A stretch of 64,000 nt of DNA, taken from Lunatibacter salilacus. GTDB taxonomy: Bacteria > Bacteroidota > Bacteroidia > Cytophagales > Cyclobacteriaceae. The DNA lies in NCBI RefSeq assembly GCF_009797935.1, contig NZ_VOLC01000001.1, positions 675,866 to 739,865 on the forward strand. Direction: 5' to 3'. Positions 17,331 through 27,133 of the stretch are shown piece after piece. The notes beneath the pieces are model-generated. The model was not told where the DNA came from and made no database searches. It worked only from the letters and a program-made list of their open reading frames with translations. The number at the start of each line of letters is the position of its first letter. Position 1 is the stretch's first letter. Made by a program: the position numbers and the translations under genes.

Positions 17331-18557
17331 ATGGAAGGACATGATTATTTGGCACTTGTAGAAAAAATTATCGAAAGCCGTTCGTTTGGACGGTCGGATA
17401 CGTATGCCAATCTACTCAGATACCTGATGACTTGTTCCTTGGAGGATCGGGTTCCCAAGGAGGCAACAATTGCAGCTGAAATCTTTGGCAAGACCGGATT
17501 TGATCCCTCCCAAAGTACCTTGGTCCGGGTATATCTTTATAATCTTCGGAAGAAACTGAAAAAATACTATTCCCAAGAAGGAGCCGAAGATCCCGTTGTA
17601 TTACATATACCAACGGGCAGCTACCGGATTGAGTTTACCTCAACTGAATCGCAACCAACTTTTTCCAAAAGCGCAACTTCTTTCTCAAAGAGAACAGTTC
17701 TCATCGCACTGCTAGCTTTTGCTGTTATCACGCTCGGATACTTGCTTTTTCTGGAAAAAGATAGCAGGCATTCTTTTAGCAAAGAACCTCTTTGGCAGGA
17801 TTTACTGTCTGGGGATCAACCTACCATGTTGCTGCTTGGGGATTTGTTTATTTATACCGCATTTGATTCAGCTTTGGGCACAACCCGAATTCTACGGGAC
17901 ACACGTATCAATTCACGACAAGAATTTGATAGCTATCGGGAACAACACCCAGACATCGCCAGTGAACTTGGAACATTGTCCTATGGGTTGCTTATCCAGT
18001 CAAGTGCCTTGTGGATTAAGCGGCTGACGGAGATCTTCCATGCTGCAAAAAAGGATTATACCATACGTATGGTTTCCCGCTTTAATCCGAAAGAACTGCA
18101 AGACTACGATATAATGGTTGTCGGAATGATCAAAACGCTTGGGATCTTTCGTTCCTATTTTGCCAATTCGGCGTTCAGATACGATATCGATGATGATGCT
18201 TTGGTTTTGAAAACCTCCACAGATGGAGAGGGAACTGTGTATAAACCATCCGGGGATCCGGATGCCTACCATACGGACTATGCCGTGATGGCTAAATTTC
18301 CCGGTCCCAATAACAACACCGTGTATCTGTTCGGTGGAATCTGGGACACAGGTGCTACCCAAAGTCTCAAGTGCTTTACAGATCCCCGTTTGCTGGAATC
18401 ATTGAAGGCTGAAATGGTAAAAACGCTGGGAGAAGTTCCGGAGTACTACGAAGTATTGCTGGAGGTCAATGGTGTGGATAGGATGGAACTTACGCCGAAA
18501 ATCCTTCAAGTTCATGCTATTTCCAATCCATCGGCGATTTGGGCGGCAGGAAGATAA
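17331..18557 (+). CDS. membrane-anchored winged-helix regulator with C-terminal sensor domain
   Basis: 408 residues. Residues 1-105 resemble the bacterial winged-helix domain found in ToxR/OmpR-like one-component regulators: SDTYANLLRYLM, KEATIAAEIFGK, DPSQSTLVRVYLYNLRKKL and the wing IPTGSYRIEF. One membrane helix follows (about 121-141). The remaining 260 residues lie outside the cytoplasm or against the membrane and have no recognised family. The architecture parallels CadC: external sensing coupled directly to DNA binding. It is divergent from the PSD1 operon, which is the obvious target (inference). Confidence 0.75.
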   Translation: MEGHDYLALVEKIIESRSFGRSDTYANLLRYLMTCSLEDRVPKEATIAAEIFGKTGFDPSQSTLVRVYLYNLRKKLKKYYSQEGAEDPVVLHIPTGSYRIEFTSTESQPTFSKSATSFSKRTVLIALLAFAVITLGYLLFLEKDSRHSFSKEPLWQDLLSGDQPTMLLLGDLFIYTAFDSALGTTRILRDTRINSRQEFDSYREQHPDIASELGTLSYGLLIQSSALWIKRLTEIFHAAKKDYTIRMVSRFNPKELQDYDIMVVGMIKTLGIFRSYFANSAFRYDIDDDALVLKTSTDGEGTVYKPSGDPDAYHTDYAVMAKFPGPNNNTVYLFGGIWDTGATQSLKCFTDPRLLESLKAEMVKTLGEVPEYYEVLLEVNGVDRMELTPKILQVHAISNPSAIWAAGR

Positions 18558-18632
18558 ACCACTAAATCAATCCCTCCACTCCAAATAGTTTAAAGGCCAG
18601 GATATTTCCTAAAGTAGGGGATATTCCCACTA

Positions 18633-20321
18633 TCAGGTTCCAAATTCTTTAAAAAAATTATTCTCCGCCTCAACTGTACCAATCAAAATTAGCTCTACTC
18701 CTTCGGAAATGATGTCTGTTGGTTCGGGGTTTATTTTCATGCCTGTTTCGCTTTTGATTGCAATGATGGTACAGCCCGTTTCTTTGCGGATATTGCTCTC
18801 GGCAATACTTTTGCCTACCAATTGCTCGGGAGCTTTTACCTTTATCAAATCCAATCCCTCTGCCACCATTAAGGTGTCGCTTCTTTTAAGTAGGTTAAGT
18901 ATTGCATTGGCTCCCATGGATGCATAGGAAAGGACAAAATCCGCCCCGGCCCGGTGCATAGTGGCCAAGTTTCTCTCCAACGTAGATCGGGAAATCACCT
19001 GCATATCAGGACGTAACTTACGGCAATAAACAGTCAAGTACACGTTTACATCATCGTCATGGGTAGAGATAATAGCACAGGGTGCCTTATCAATGCCTGC
19101 TTTCAGCAACACTTCGTATTCTGCCGCATCCCCAAAAATATATTTTTCATCATTAAGAATTCTATCCGGCAATTTCTCGACGATCCGATAGTCCAAGCCT
19201 CTCTCCAACAATGCCCTTCCGGTAGCCCTTCCTACCCTGCCGCCGCCAATGATAAGTAATGGTGCTGTTTTGGTTTTTTTGATACAGAAGTTTTTGTTAT
19301 ACAACTCGATCTGTTTTGATGAACCCGCCAAAACTAACACTGTATTTTTGTTGATTACCGATTCAGGCTGTGCCGCTTTAAATTTCCCCCGTTCCCACAC
19401 ACCCAAAACATTTACGCCCACAATGGCCCTTAGCCCGGTTTCACGTAGCTGCTTTCCAACTAAAGAAGAACCCTTTACGGAGGCTTCGGCAATTTTTAGC
19501 GCTCCAAATTCCCCGATAATCTGAGCGGAGGCATCTCCTCCACTCGCTCTTCTAGCAAGATAAATACCCATAATTTCACCCAGCCTGATAACGTGTGTAC
19601 AACCAGCCAACTGCAGAATGTCCTCAGAAGCCTCAACATTGCAGGTGGCTATAATGGGAACTTTTAAGCTAACTTCCCTGACGGTAAATGCAACCCCAGT
19701 ATTCACAACATCTGAGGCAGTAGTTGCCACTAATGCAGCCTGCTGCACATGCAACGCTCTATAAGTCTCCGGATCATCAAGATCCCCCAGCATTACCTCA
19801 ATATCCATTTCCCGAAGCCGTAATCCTTCGGCATAATCCCTCACCAATACCACGTAGGGAAAGTTTATCCTTTTCAGTTTTTTGATCAATGCCTCCGCTA
19901 CCGGATCAAATTTCGTAAGCACCACATGACCCTTTATACTATCTGGTAATTTCCTTGGTACCCGAGCTTGTTCTTGTGCCTTCATCCAAGGGGAATAGAA
20001 AAAATTAATAAAAGTAAAAGGAAACAGAATTAACAAAAACAGCATCCCCGTCATCAGTACGATGATACTAAATGTTCTTCCCAAATCCCCATCGAAAGTA
20101 ATATCACCAAATCCCAAGGTCGACATTACGGTTAGCGTCCAGTAAAATCCCGTAATCCAAGAAAACTCCTTTCCCTCCCGAAGCATCAAGAGATGAAAAC
20201 AGATGGTAAAAAAAATAATTATCGCCAAAAGAACAGCAGAAAGCTTTATCAATAGAAGCAGATTTCGCTGTTCAGGCTTATTCTTCAAAAAGAAACTAAT
20301 TTGGGTAAAAAGGATTTTCAT
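18633..20321 (-). CDS. two-TM potassium channel with two RCK (TrkA) domains
   Basis: 562 residues. Two membrane helices (about 21-46 and 83-107) flank a pore loop with filter TLGFGD (68-73), a variant of the K+ filter TVGYGD. RCK1 begins near 129; its nucleotide loop is degenerate (VLTKFDPVAEAL instead of GxGxxG). A TrkA-C-like section follows, then RCK2 with an intact LLIIGGGRVGRATGRAL and a second TrkA-C domain. It should be an inner-membrane, ligand-gated K+ channel. It converges on the regulator gene; 75 bases separate the stops. Confidence 0.88.
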   Translation of the reverse strand: MKILFTQISFFLKNKPEQRNLLLLIKLSAVLLAIIIFFTICFHLLMLREGKEFSWITGFYWTLTVMSTLGFGDITFDGDLGRTFSIIVLMTGMLFLLILFPFTFINFFYSPWMKAQEQARVPRKLPDSIKGHVVLTKFDPVAEALIKKLKRINFPYVVLVRDYAEGLRLREMDIEVMLGDLDDPETYRALHVQQAALVATTASDVVNTGVAFTVREVSLKVPIIATCNVEASEDILQLAGCTHVIRLGEIMGIYLARRASGGDASAQIIGEFGALKIAEASVKGSSLVGKQLRETGLRAIVGVNVLGVWERGKFKAAQPESVINKNTVLVLAGSSKQIELYNKNFCIKKTKTAPLLIIGGGRVGRATGRALLERGLDYRIVEKLPDRILNDEKYIFGDAAEYEVLLKAGIDKAPCAIISTHDDDVNVYLTVYCRKLRPDMQVISRSTLERNLATMHRAGADFVLSYASMGANAILNLLKRSDTLMVAEGLDLIKVKAPEQLVGKSIAESNIRKETGCTIIAIKSETGMKINPEPTDIISEGVELILIGTVEAENNFFKEFGT

Positions 20322-20472
20322 GCTGTCTCGCGGCGAACGGGATACGGTATAGACACAAGATTAAGCAATCCACTTGGCATAAGAAATAGTTTGAAAAAAA
20401 ATTTAAGCAGTCTACTGGTTTCAACCGCTAATTTTTTTAAAAAAAGGAATTACATTTCAGAAAAACAAGTCG

Positions 20473-20480
20473 TACATTTG
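20473..20480 (+). promoter_or_regulatory. TAnnTTTG box upstream of the inorganic-carbon cluster
   Basis: TACATTTG matches the Bacteroidota -7 consensus; no clear -33 box is seen. Transcription would start near 20487, just before the small ORF at 20498, suggesting that this gene leads the dabA-dabB-sulP operon. Confidence 0.4.
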
Positions 20481-20497
20481 TACTGGAATAAAACGTC

Positions 20498-20920
20498 ATG
20501 CGACTAGGAAGTATTCATGCCAAAAATAAGTTGTGCAAAACCGTAAATGGGTTTTTGCGATTGATTGGTGTGGCCATTATATTTTTAACGGTTTCCTCTT
20601 TTGCATCCTCAACTTTTATTTCGAAGATAATTGCCACTCCGGAATTCGAAGGGCAGGAAAAAATTCAATCTCCTACTCCAGATATTTCCATATTCAATTC
20701 TCTCTTCATGGTAGCATTGGAAGTGGAAGAAGTTGAGGAATCCAAAGAGGAACGACATGAGGGATCTACCCATTCGTTCATCTTTTGCTCACCTTCTTTT
20801 ATTACGGCAAATAATCATCTTTTTTTTAAGGAAGGTTTTTCAGCAGAAAATAGGATTAACCCTATGCTGGAAATTCCTTTATATATATTATACCGAAGTT
20901 TGAGAATTCCCTTTTTCTGA
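20498..20920 (+). CDS. small exported or membrane protein leading the dab cluster, unknown
   Basis: 140 residues. A hydrophobic segment (about 22-45, LRLIGVAIIFLTVSSFASST) acts as signal or anchor. An acidic stretch follows (VEEVEESKEERHEG), and the C-terminus is hydrophobic and aromatic (MLEIPLYILYRSLRIPFF). I recognise no family. It ends 70 bases before dabA on the same strand, behind a good promoter box, so it may be an accessory of the carbon-uptake complex; that is inference from position only. Confidence 0.5.
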   Translation: MRLGSIHAKNKLCKTVNGFLRLIGVAIIFLTVSSFASSTFISKIIATPEFEGQEKIQSPTPDISIFNSLFMVALEVEEVEESKEERHEGSTHSFIFCSPSFITANNHLFFKEGFSAENRINPMLEIPLYILYRSLRIPFF

Positions 20921-20990
20921 TTAACTCAACCGAAAGCTATAAGCATCGGCATTTTATTACGTATTAAATTCACTATAAACACATTTCACT

Positions 20991-23486
20991 ATGGCGCATC
21001 CTGTGTCATTTGACCTGCAGCATACTTTGCATGAATTGGGTCATTACCTGCCTGCACAGGCACCACTTAAGGACTTTGTCCATCACAATACACTCCACGC
21101 CTTTCAGCGTCTTCCATTTCATAAGGCCGTTCAGACGGCTTCCGAAAATTTCGGTTACACCGTGTACTGGAATCTTGAAAAATACAGGGAATTATATCAC
21201 CGAAACAAGATAAATCCTGAGATACTCGACAGGATCATTATTTCCCATAAAAGTGCGGATGAACTTTCGCGCTGGAGACATCTTCTTCTTCACAGTCCTT
21301 TAGCAGAGTTCTCCGAACCTAAAATTGGTCAGCTGAGAATACTATGGAAAAAGCACTTTAATCTGAATCTAGATAAAGAGGTCCATCAAAACCTCTTCCG
21401 AATTATTAGTGCCTATTTGGATCAAGGAATTTCGATTTGGAATTTCCCAGTTGAGTCCAAAGGTCTAGTAGCTGGTATACGGACGTTGGAGAAAAACAGT
21501 TTCAGCTCCTTTATAAAAAGTAAAAGAGCCCGTCAATTATTATTCAACAATCAAACTAAAATAGAGGACTTGTTGGACGTCTTGGTGGGTAACACCGATA
21601 GGTACGCCCAATACCTTTTCGACCAACAGTTTGCCCATCCCGGATGGTCGGGAATGGTATCCGTCCTTGAAAATCATCCGGAGTCTTTACTGGACAAACG
21701 GGTCATCACCTTAAAGGACTTAATTTTTTTGGAATGCATCCTAGAAATTGATGCACTTGACCGAAGACGGGGAAGCAATTGGAGTGCGTTGGCGGCCTAT
21801 ATCCCGGACCATCTGCCCGGTATATTGGATGCACCGATCTATTCAGAAATAATTGAAATTCATAAATTGTGGCAAGAAGCCATGGAATGGACATACTACG
21901 ATCAGGTGATCAAAGGACTACAGCTAGGGCCCGAGAAAGAAGAAAAACCTACAACTACTCCCCCGTTTCAGGCACTTTTCTGTATCGATGACCGGTCCTG
22001 TTCGATCCGCAGGTACGTGGAGCGATTTGCTCCGAACGCAAGCACTTTCGGAACCGCTGGATTCTTCAACCTTCCCTTTTATTTCCAACCTGAGCATGGG
22101 AAGTTTATGACCAAGGTATGTCCCGCTCCAGTCACACCCCTACACGTCATCAAGGAAAGCGAATCCAAATTACGCCATCAGAAGGATGCACATTTCAGCA
22201 AGCATACCAAGGGGATCTTTGGTGGGTGGGCCATCTCTCAAACGATGGGGTTCTGGTCGGCCCTAAAGCTTGCCAAAAGTATATTCTTGCCATCAGAAAC
22301 TCCGGCCATGGTTTCTTCCTTTCATCACATGGATCCCAATGGCAAACTGACCGTATCATGTAAAAATCCCGACCACAAACATCATGGACTTCAAATTGGA
22401 TTTACGGTAAGCGAAATGGCAGCAGCTATGGAGGGACTATTAAAAAGCATCGGATTGGTAGCTGATTTTGCCCCATTAGTCTATATAATGGGTCATGGGG
22501 CGAGTTCGGTGAACAATACCCATTATGCCGGCTATGATTGTGGAGCATGCAGTGGACGCTCTGGTTCTGTAAATGCGCGGGTAGCCGCCCAAATTGGTAA
22601 TAACCCTGAGGTACGAATAATACTTGGAGAAAGGGGAATTCAAATCCCCCATACTACCCAGTTTGTCGGAGGGTTGCATGATACTACTAGGGACGAAATG
22701 GTATTTTTTGACTTAAAGGTGCTTTCTGGCGTGAACCGGGTCCTCCATGAGCAGAATTTACAGGTTTTTGAAACAGCATTGGACTATAATGCAAAGGAAC
22801 GGTCCAGGAGATTTCAAACTATTAATTCCAAACAGGCTGTGAAGAAGGTACATGACCAAGTGAAGCTCCGTGCCCTGTCTCTCTTCGAACCTCGGCCGGA
22901 GTGGAATCATGCCACGAATGCCCTTTGCATAGTTGGCAGGAGGGAAAACAACCGCCATCTCTTTTTGGACAAGAGAGCTTTTTTGAATTCGTACGACTAC
23001 CGTATTGATCCGGAAGGGACTCATCTATTCGGTATCCTTAAAGCCGTGGCACCTGTCTGCGGAGGAATCAATTTGGAATATTATTTTTCCAAAGTGGATA
23101 ACCAGCGACTTGGTGCTGGTAGTAAGCTCCCACACAACGTGATAGGGCTAATCGGTGTTGCTAACGGCATGGGTGGAGACCTAAGAACAGGCCTGCCCCA
23201 ACAAATGGTAGATATACACGATCCATTGCGTATTCTAATTACGGTAGAGCACTTTCCTGAAGTGATTCTTAAAGCGATACAAACCAGTCAAAGTACCTAC
23301 GAATGGTTTGCCAATGATTGGGTGAAACTAGTTTGTATTAATCCAGAGTCCAAGCAAGCCTTGGTTTTTCGCGATGAGAGGTTTGAAGTCTATGAACCCA
23401 TTACCCAGACTATTCGGTCAGTACATGATTTGGACGGCCTATTGGAATCAACCGGTGAAAATCTCCCTGTCTTTCTAATTGCATAA
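20991..23486 (+). CDS. dabA: DabA, inorganic-carbon transporter subunit (DUF2309/UPF0753)
   Basis: 831 residues, the family's normal size. The beta-carbonic-anhydrase-like zinc site is intact: Cys331 and Asp333 (FCIDDRS), His502 (MGHGASSVNN) and Cys517 (YAGYDCGAC), with the same His-to-Cys spacing of 15 as in the characterised DabA. DabA sits on the cytoplasmic face and is thought to hydrate CO2 vectorially to bicarbonate, coupled to ion flow through DabB. The next gene starts 4 bases after the stop and encodes that partner. Order here is dabA-dabB. Confidence 0.92.
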   Translation: MAHPVSFDLQHTLHELGHYLPAQAPLKDFVHHNTLHAFQRLPFHKAVQTASENFGYTVYWNLEKYRELYHRNKINPEILDRIIISHKSADELSRWRHLLLHSPLAEFSEPKIGQLRILWKKHFNLNLDKEVHQNLFRIISAYLDQGISIWNFPVESKGLVAGIRTLEKNSFSSFIKSKRARQLLFNNQTKIEDLLDVLVGNTDRYAQYLFDQQFAHPGWSGMVSVLENHPESLLDKRVITLKDLIFLECILEIDALDRRRGSNWSALAAYIPDHLPGILDAPIYSEIIEIHKLWQEAMEWTYYDQVIKGLQLGPEKEEKPTTTPPFQALFCIDDRSCSIRRYVERFAPNASTFGTAGFFNLPFYFQPEHGKFMTKVCPAPVTPLHVIKESESKLRHQKDAHFSKHTKGIFGGWAISQTMGFWSALKLAKSIFLPSETPAMVSSFHHMDPNGKLTVSCKNPDHKHHGLQIGFTVSEMAAAMEGLLKSIGLVADFAPLVYIMGHGASSVNNTHYAGYDCGACSGRSGSVNARVAAQIGNNPEVRIILGERGIQIPHTTQFVGGLHDTTRDEMVFFDLKVLSGVNRVLHEQNLQVFETALDYNAKERSRRFQTINSKQAVKKVHDQVKLRALSLFEPRPEWNHATNALCIVGRRENNRHLFLDKRAFLNSYDYRIDPEGTHLFGILKAVAPVCGGINLEYYFSKVDNQRLGAGSKLPHNVIGLIGVANGMGGDLRTGLPQQMVDIHDPLRILITVEHFPEVILKAIQTSQSTYEWFANDWVKLVCINPESKQALVFRDERFEVYEPITQTIRSVHDLDGLLESTGENLPVFLIA

Positions 23487-23489
23487 GCT

Positions 23490-25367
23490 ATGATACATCA
23501 GCTAACTATTAGTTCATTCGTAATCCTGCCCTTGCTTGCATTTGTAATTTCCCTTTTACTACCAAAAAGCAAGGAATCCGGTTTTTCCATGGTTGCCTTT
23601 GGGATGATTAGCTTACAGCTGCTTACCGTGACGGGATATATAGGATATTGGATGCTTTCAGGAAGCATCCCAATCGACATTCCAGAATTGGAGCTTTATA
23701 ACAATGGAGACTATCGGTTTTTGTTGGACCTTTATTTTGATAGCATTGCGGCAGTTTACCTGTGGGTTGGGTCTTTCATTACCTTTCTTATTACACGCTA
23801 CAGTCGATTTTATATGCACTTAGAAAGCGGTTACAAACGGTTTTTTAATACGCTGCTCTTTTTCTACTTGGCATATAGCTTGACTGTATTGGCGGGAAAT
23901 TTCGAAACCTTGTTTTTTGGTTGGGAAATGCTGGGAATCTCCTCGTTTCTGCTGATTGCATTCTACAGAGACCGGTATTTGCCAGTACGAAATGCGGTAA
24001 AAGTCTTTTCCATTTACCGGATCGGTGACATTGGGATAATTCTGGCGATGTGGGCAAGCCATCACCTTTGGCATGAGAACATTGCTTTTATCTCCTTCTT
24101 GGATGAGAAGTTAGTGGCGCATCACTTAGTAGCTCATGAGGGAACCGGGCTATTTATTGCCGTATGCTTGTTAGTAGCAGCTGCTGCTAAATCCGCCCAG
24201 CTTCCCTTTTCATCTTGGCTTCCCAGAGCAATGGAAGGACCTACCCCCTCTTCTGCGATTTTCTACGGGTCACTGTCGGTACACTTTGGCGTATTTTTGC
24301 TACTAAGGACCTACCCTTTTTGGGAACATCAGCTCATCGCGAGAATCCTTATCGGACTGACTGGGCTGATCACGGCACTGATTGCATATCCCATAGCCCG
24401 GGTCCAGTCCACTATAAAAACCCAAATTGCCTATGCCTCCATCGCACAGATAGGTATCATGTTTATCGAAGTGGCACTCGGACTGGAAACCTTAGTGTTA
24501 ATTCACTTTGCGGGAAACGCCTTTCTGAGAACCTACCAGCTATTGGTATCTCCCTCTGTAGTGGCCTATATGATTCGGGATAAATTTTACCATTTCAAAC
24601 CCAGAGAGATAACACTTGAAGACACTTTTCCCAAAAAACTGGAGTATAGCCTTTACATGCTCTCTCTGAAAGAATGGAACCTGGATCACTTCTTTAATAA
24701 ATGGGTGTTTGGTCCTGTCAAAAGAGTGGGTAGGAAGCTTGACTTTCTTACTCCCCGCAATCTTATGTTTATCTTTCTTCCAGTCTATGCTTTCGGTCTA
24801 CTTCTTTATTTCAATCAAGAATATATTCCGATGGAAGTGCTTCCTTATATGCCGGCCCTTTTCGGGTTTTTGGGAATGTTACTTGTTTTCAAGGCTTTCT
24901 CGGAAAGGACCTACCCGCGACTTGCTTTGATGCTGGTGATGGCCAACCATTTTTGGATAGCCCTAGCTGTGTCATTTAATGAACGTTTCGATTATGCCCA
25001 AACCCAAATCTATCTCAGCGGGGTAATAGTCGCCGGAGTTATTGGCTATTGGGCGTTGAATTCACTTAGAAAAAATGAACCCAACCACTTTGACTTGAAT
25101 AAATATCATGGCCATGTTTACGAATATCCCAAATTGGCCCTCGTATTTCTGATCGCCGCTTTAGGCGTGATGGGATTTCCTATTACTCCCACCTTTGTCG
25201 GTGTAGACTTATTGTTCAGCCATATCCATGAGGATCAGTATTTTTTGGCTGCATTTGACGCCATCAGTTTTGTTTTCGGTGGTATTGCCCTAATTCGGAT
25301 TTATGCCCGGCTGTTCCTCGGGCCCCATGTAAAAAACTATCATCCAACTGCATTAAAGACTTCCTAA
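23490..25367 (+). CDS. dabB: DabB, NuoL/MrpA-like proton-conducting partner of DabA
   Basis: 625 residues, about 14-16 membrane helices. It belongs to the complex I NuoL/Mrp antiporter family, as shown by FGWEMLGISSFLLIAFYRDR, VCLLVAAAAKSAQLPFSSWL and AMEGPTPSSAIFYGSLS (the lysine and glutamate of the proton channel). No other complex I genes are present, and it lies against dabA, so it is the energy-coupling subunit of a DAB carbon pump rather than part of respiratory complex I. Confidence 0.9.
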   Translation: MIHQLTISSFVILPLLAFVISLLLPKSKESGFSMVAFGMISLQLLTVTGYIGYWMLSGSIPIDIPELELYNNGDYRFLLDLYFDSIAAVYLWVGSFITFLITRYSRFYMHLESGYKRFFNTLLFFYLAYSLTVLAGNFETLFFGWEMLGISSFLLIAFYRDRYLPVRNAVKVFSIYRIGDIGIILAMWASHHLWHENIAFISFLDEKLVAHHLVAHEGTGLFIAVCLLVAAAAKSAQLPFSSWLPRAMEGPTPSSAIFYGSLSVHFGVFLLLRTYPFWEHQLIARILIGLTGLITALIAYPIARVQSTIKTQIAYASIAQIGIMFIEVALGLETLVLIHFAGNAFLRTYQLLVSPSVVAYMIRDKFYHFKPREITLEDTFPKKLEYSLYMLSLKEWNLDHFFNKWVFGPVKRVGRKLDFLTPRNLMFIFLPVYAFGLLLYFNQEYIPMEVLPYMPALFGFLGMLLVFKAFSERTYPRLALMLVMANHFWIALAVSFNERFDYAQTQIYLSGVIVAGVIGYWALNSLRKNEPNHFDLNKYHGHVYEYPKLALVFLIAALGVMGFPITPTFVGVDLLFSHIHEDQYFLAAFDAISFVFGGIALIRIYARLFLGPHVKNYHPTALKTS

Positions 25368-25378
25368 GATCTAAAATT

Positions 25379-27028
25379 ATGGACAAACAAAAATCAGAAG
25401 TACCCCAAGCGGAACTTGCGGGGCTTCGCCAGCATTGGAAATCCGACCTGATTGCAGGATTTTTAGTATTTCTGATAGCCTTGCCACTATGCCTTGGGAT
25501 TTCCATGGCTTCTGGTTTTCCCCCCGTTGCCGGGATTTTCACAGCCATCATAGGCGGCTTGGTGGTCACCTTTCTCGGTGGTTCTCAGCTCACTATCAAA
25601 GGTCCTGCAGCCGGGTTGATCATCATCGCATTGGGGGCTGTGAACGAATTGGGAAAAGGCGACGCACTAGTTGGATATAGAATGACGCTGGCCATAATCG
25701 TAGCCGCTGGCATACTTCAGATCCTATTCGGATGGATTCGGTCGGGGGTTTTGGCCGATTTCTTCCCTTCCGCCGCCGTCCACGGAATGCTTGCAGCAAT
25801 CGGGATCATTATCATCGCCAAGCAACTGTTCACTATGATAGGAGTAAGGCCGGAGGCCAGCGAGACTCTAGAGCTGTTTGCCGAATTGCCTCATGCCTTC
25901 AAGGAAATCAACCCCGATATTGCCATCATAGGTGGTCTTAGCTTGTTGATCATGTTTTTATTTCCTTTGTTTAAAAACAAGTTTTTGAAAATGCTACCGG
26001 CTCCTTTGGTTGTTATTCTCGTGGCTATTCCTCTGGGAATCTATTTTGATCTGGAACATGAGCATAAATATCTCTTTCTCGACGGGCACGAATATACTAT
26101 CGGACCGAAATTTTTGGTGACACTCCCTGATAACCTGCTATCGGCAATAACGTTCCCGGACTTTTCGCAGCTTCTTTCTTTGACTTCCTTTAAATATATC
26201 ATCATGTTTGCTTTGGTAGGAAGTTTGGAATCGTTGCTAAGCACCAAGGCAATTGACACCTTGGATCCCTATAAAAGGAAATCCAATATGAACAAAGACC
26301 TGATGGGAATAGGAATAGGCAATACCCTTGCGGGGATGATTGGAGGCTTACCCATGATTTCGGAGATCGTGCGAAGTTCCGCCAATATCAACAATGGAGG
26401 AAAAACAGTCTGGTCCAATTTTTTTCATGGGATTTTTTTACTGATTTTTGTTGCCTTTGTCCCGTTACTGATTCACCAGATTCCATTGGCAGCACTAGCC
26501 GCCATGCTTGTCTACACGGGATTTAAACTGGCATCTCCAAAGGAATTCCAAACCACTTATAACATTGGATCAGAACAGTTGCTCATTTTTCTGGTAACGA
26601 TTGTAGCCACATTGGCCACTGATCTACTTCTGGGAATTGGATTGGGTATCCTGACCAAGCTTATCCTACATCTGTTAAGCGGGCTTCCTATAAAATATGT
26701 CTTTAAACCACTTTTTACTGTTCGCGCAGAAAGTGAAAAAGGAGAATACACCGTTTCAATCTACCATTCGGCAGTATTTAGTAACTACATCAAGCTGAAA
26801 AAATTTCTTGACACTATTCCCAGACGCAAGGTCATCGTCCTTGATTTTACCAATTCCAATTTGGTAGACCATACCGTCATGGAAAATCTACATCAGTATC
26901 AACATGCATATACACATGATGGGGGAGAATTTAAATTGGTGGGCATGGGCCATTTACAAAAAAAATCAAGCCATCTTTTGGCAAGTAGATCCCTCAAAAA
27001 ATCTAATGAGAAACCAAAAGCCAATTGA
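25379..27028 (+). CDS. SulP family inorganic anion transporter with STAS domain
   Basis: 549 residues. The SLC26/SulP core (about 15-440) shows LIAGFLVFLIALPLCLGISM, SGFPPVAGIFTAIIGG and SQLTIKGPAAGL; the C-terminal STAS domain (about 450-535) contains RRKVIVLDFTNSNLVDHTVM. It starts 11 bases after dabB. SulP proteins move bicarbonate, sulfate or similar anions. The company of dabA-dabB makes bicarbonate (BicA-like role) the best guess, but transport direction and substrate are not visible in the sequence. Confidence 0.88.
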   Translation: MDKQKSEVPQAELAGLRQHWKSDLIAGFLVFLIALPLCLGISMASGFPPVAGIFTAIIGGLVVTFLGGSQLTIKGPAAGLIIIALGAVNELGKGDALVGYRMTLAIIVAAGILQILFGWIRSGVLADFFPSAAVHGMLAAIGIIIIAKQLFTMIGVRPEASETLELFAELPHAFKEINPDIAIIGGLSLLIMFLFPLFKNKFLKMLPAPLVVILVAIPLGIYFDLEHEHKYLFLDGHEYTIGPKFLVTLPDNLLSAITFPDFSQLLSLTSFKYIIMFALVGSLESLLSTKAIDTLDPYKRKSNMNKDLMGIGIGNTLAGMIGGLPMISEIVRSSANINNGGKTVWSNFFHGIFLLIFVAFVPLLIHQIPLAALAAMLVYTGFKLASPKEFQTTYNIGSEQLLIFLVTIVATLATDLLLGIGLGILTKLILHLLSGLPIKYVFKPLFTVRAESEKGEYTVSIYHSAVFSNYIKLKKFLDTIPRRKVIVLDFTNSNLVDHTVMENLHQYQHAYTHDGGEFKLVGMGHLQKKSSHLLASRSLKKSNEKPKAN

Positions 27029-27133
27029 CACTGGTAAACAACTAAAAATCTGTAAAATCTGCAACTTTTTTCAATAAATATGTAACAAACTTTCTGTTCA
27101 ATATTATGAATTTACTTGTTCAAAAAAAAAGAG

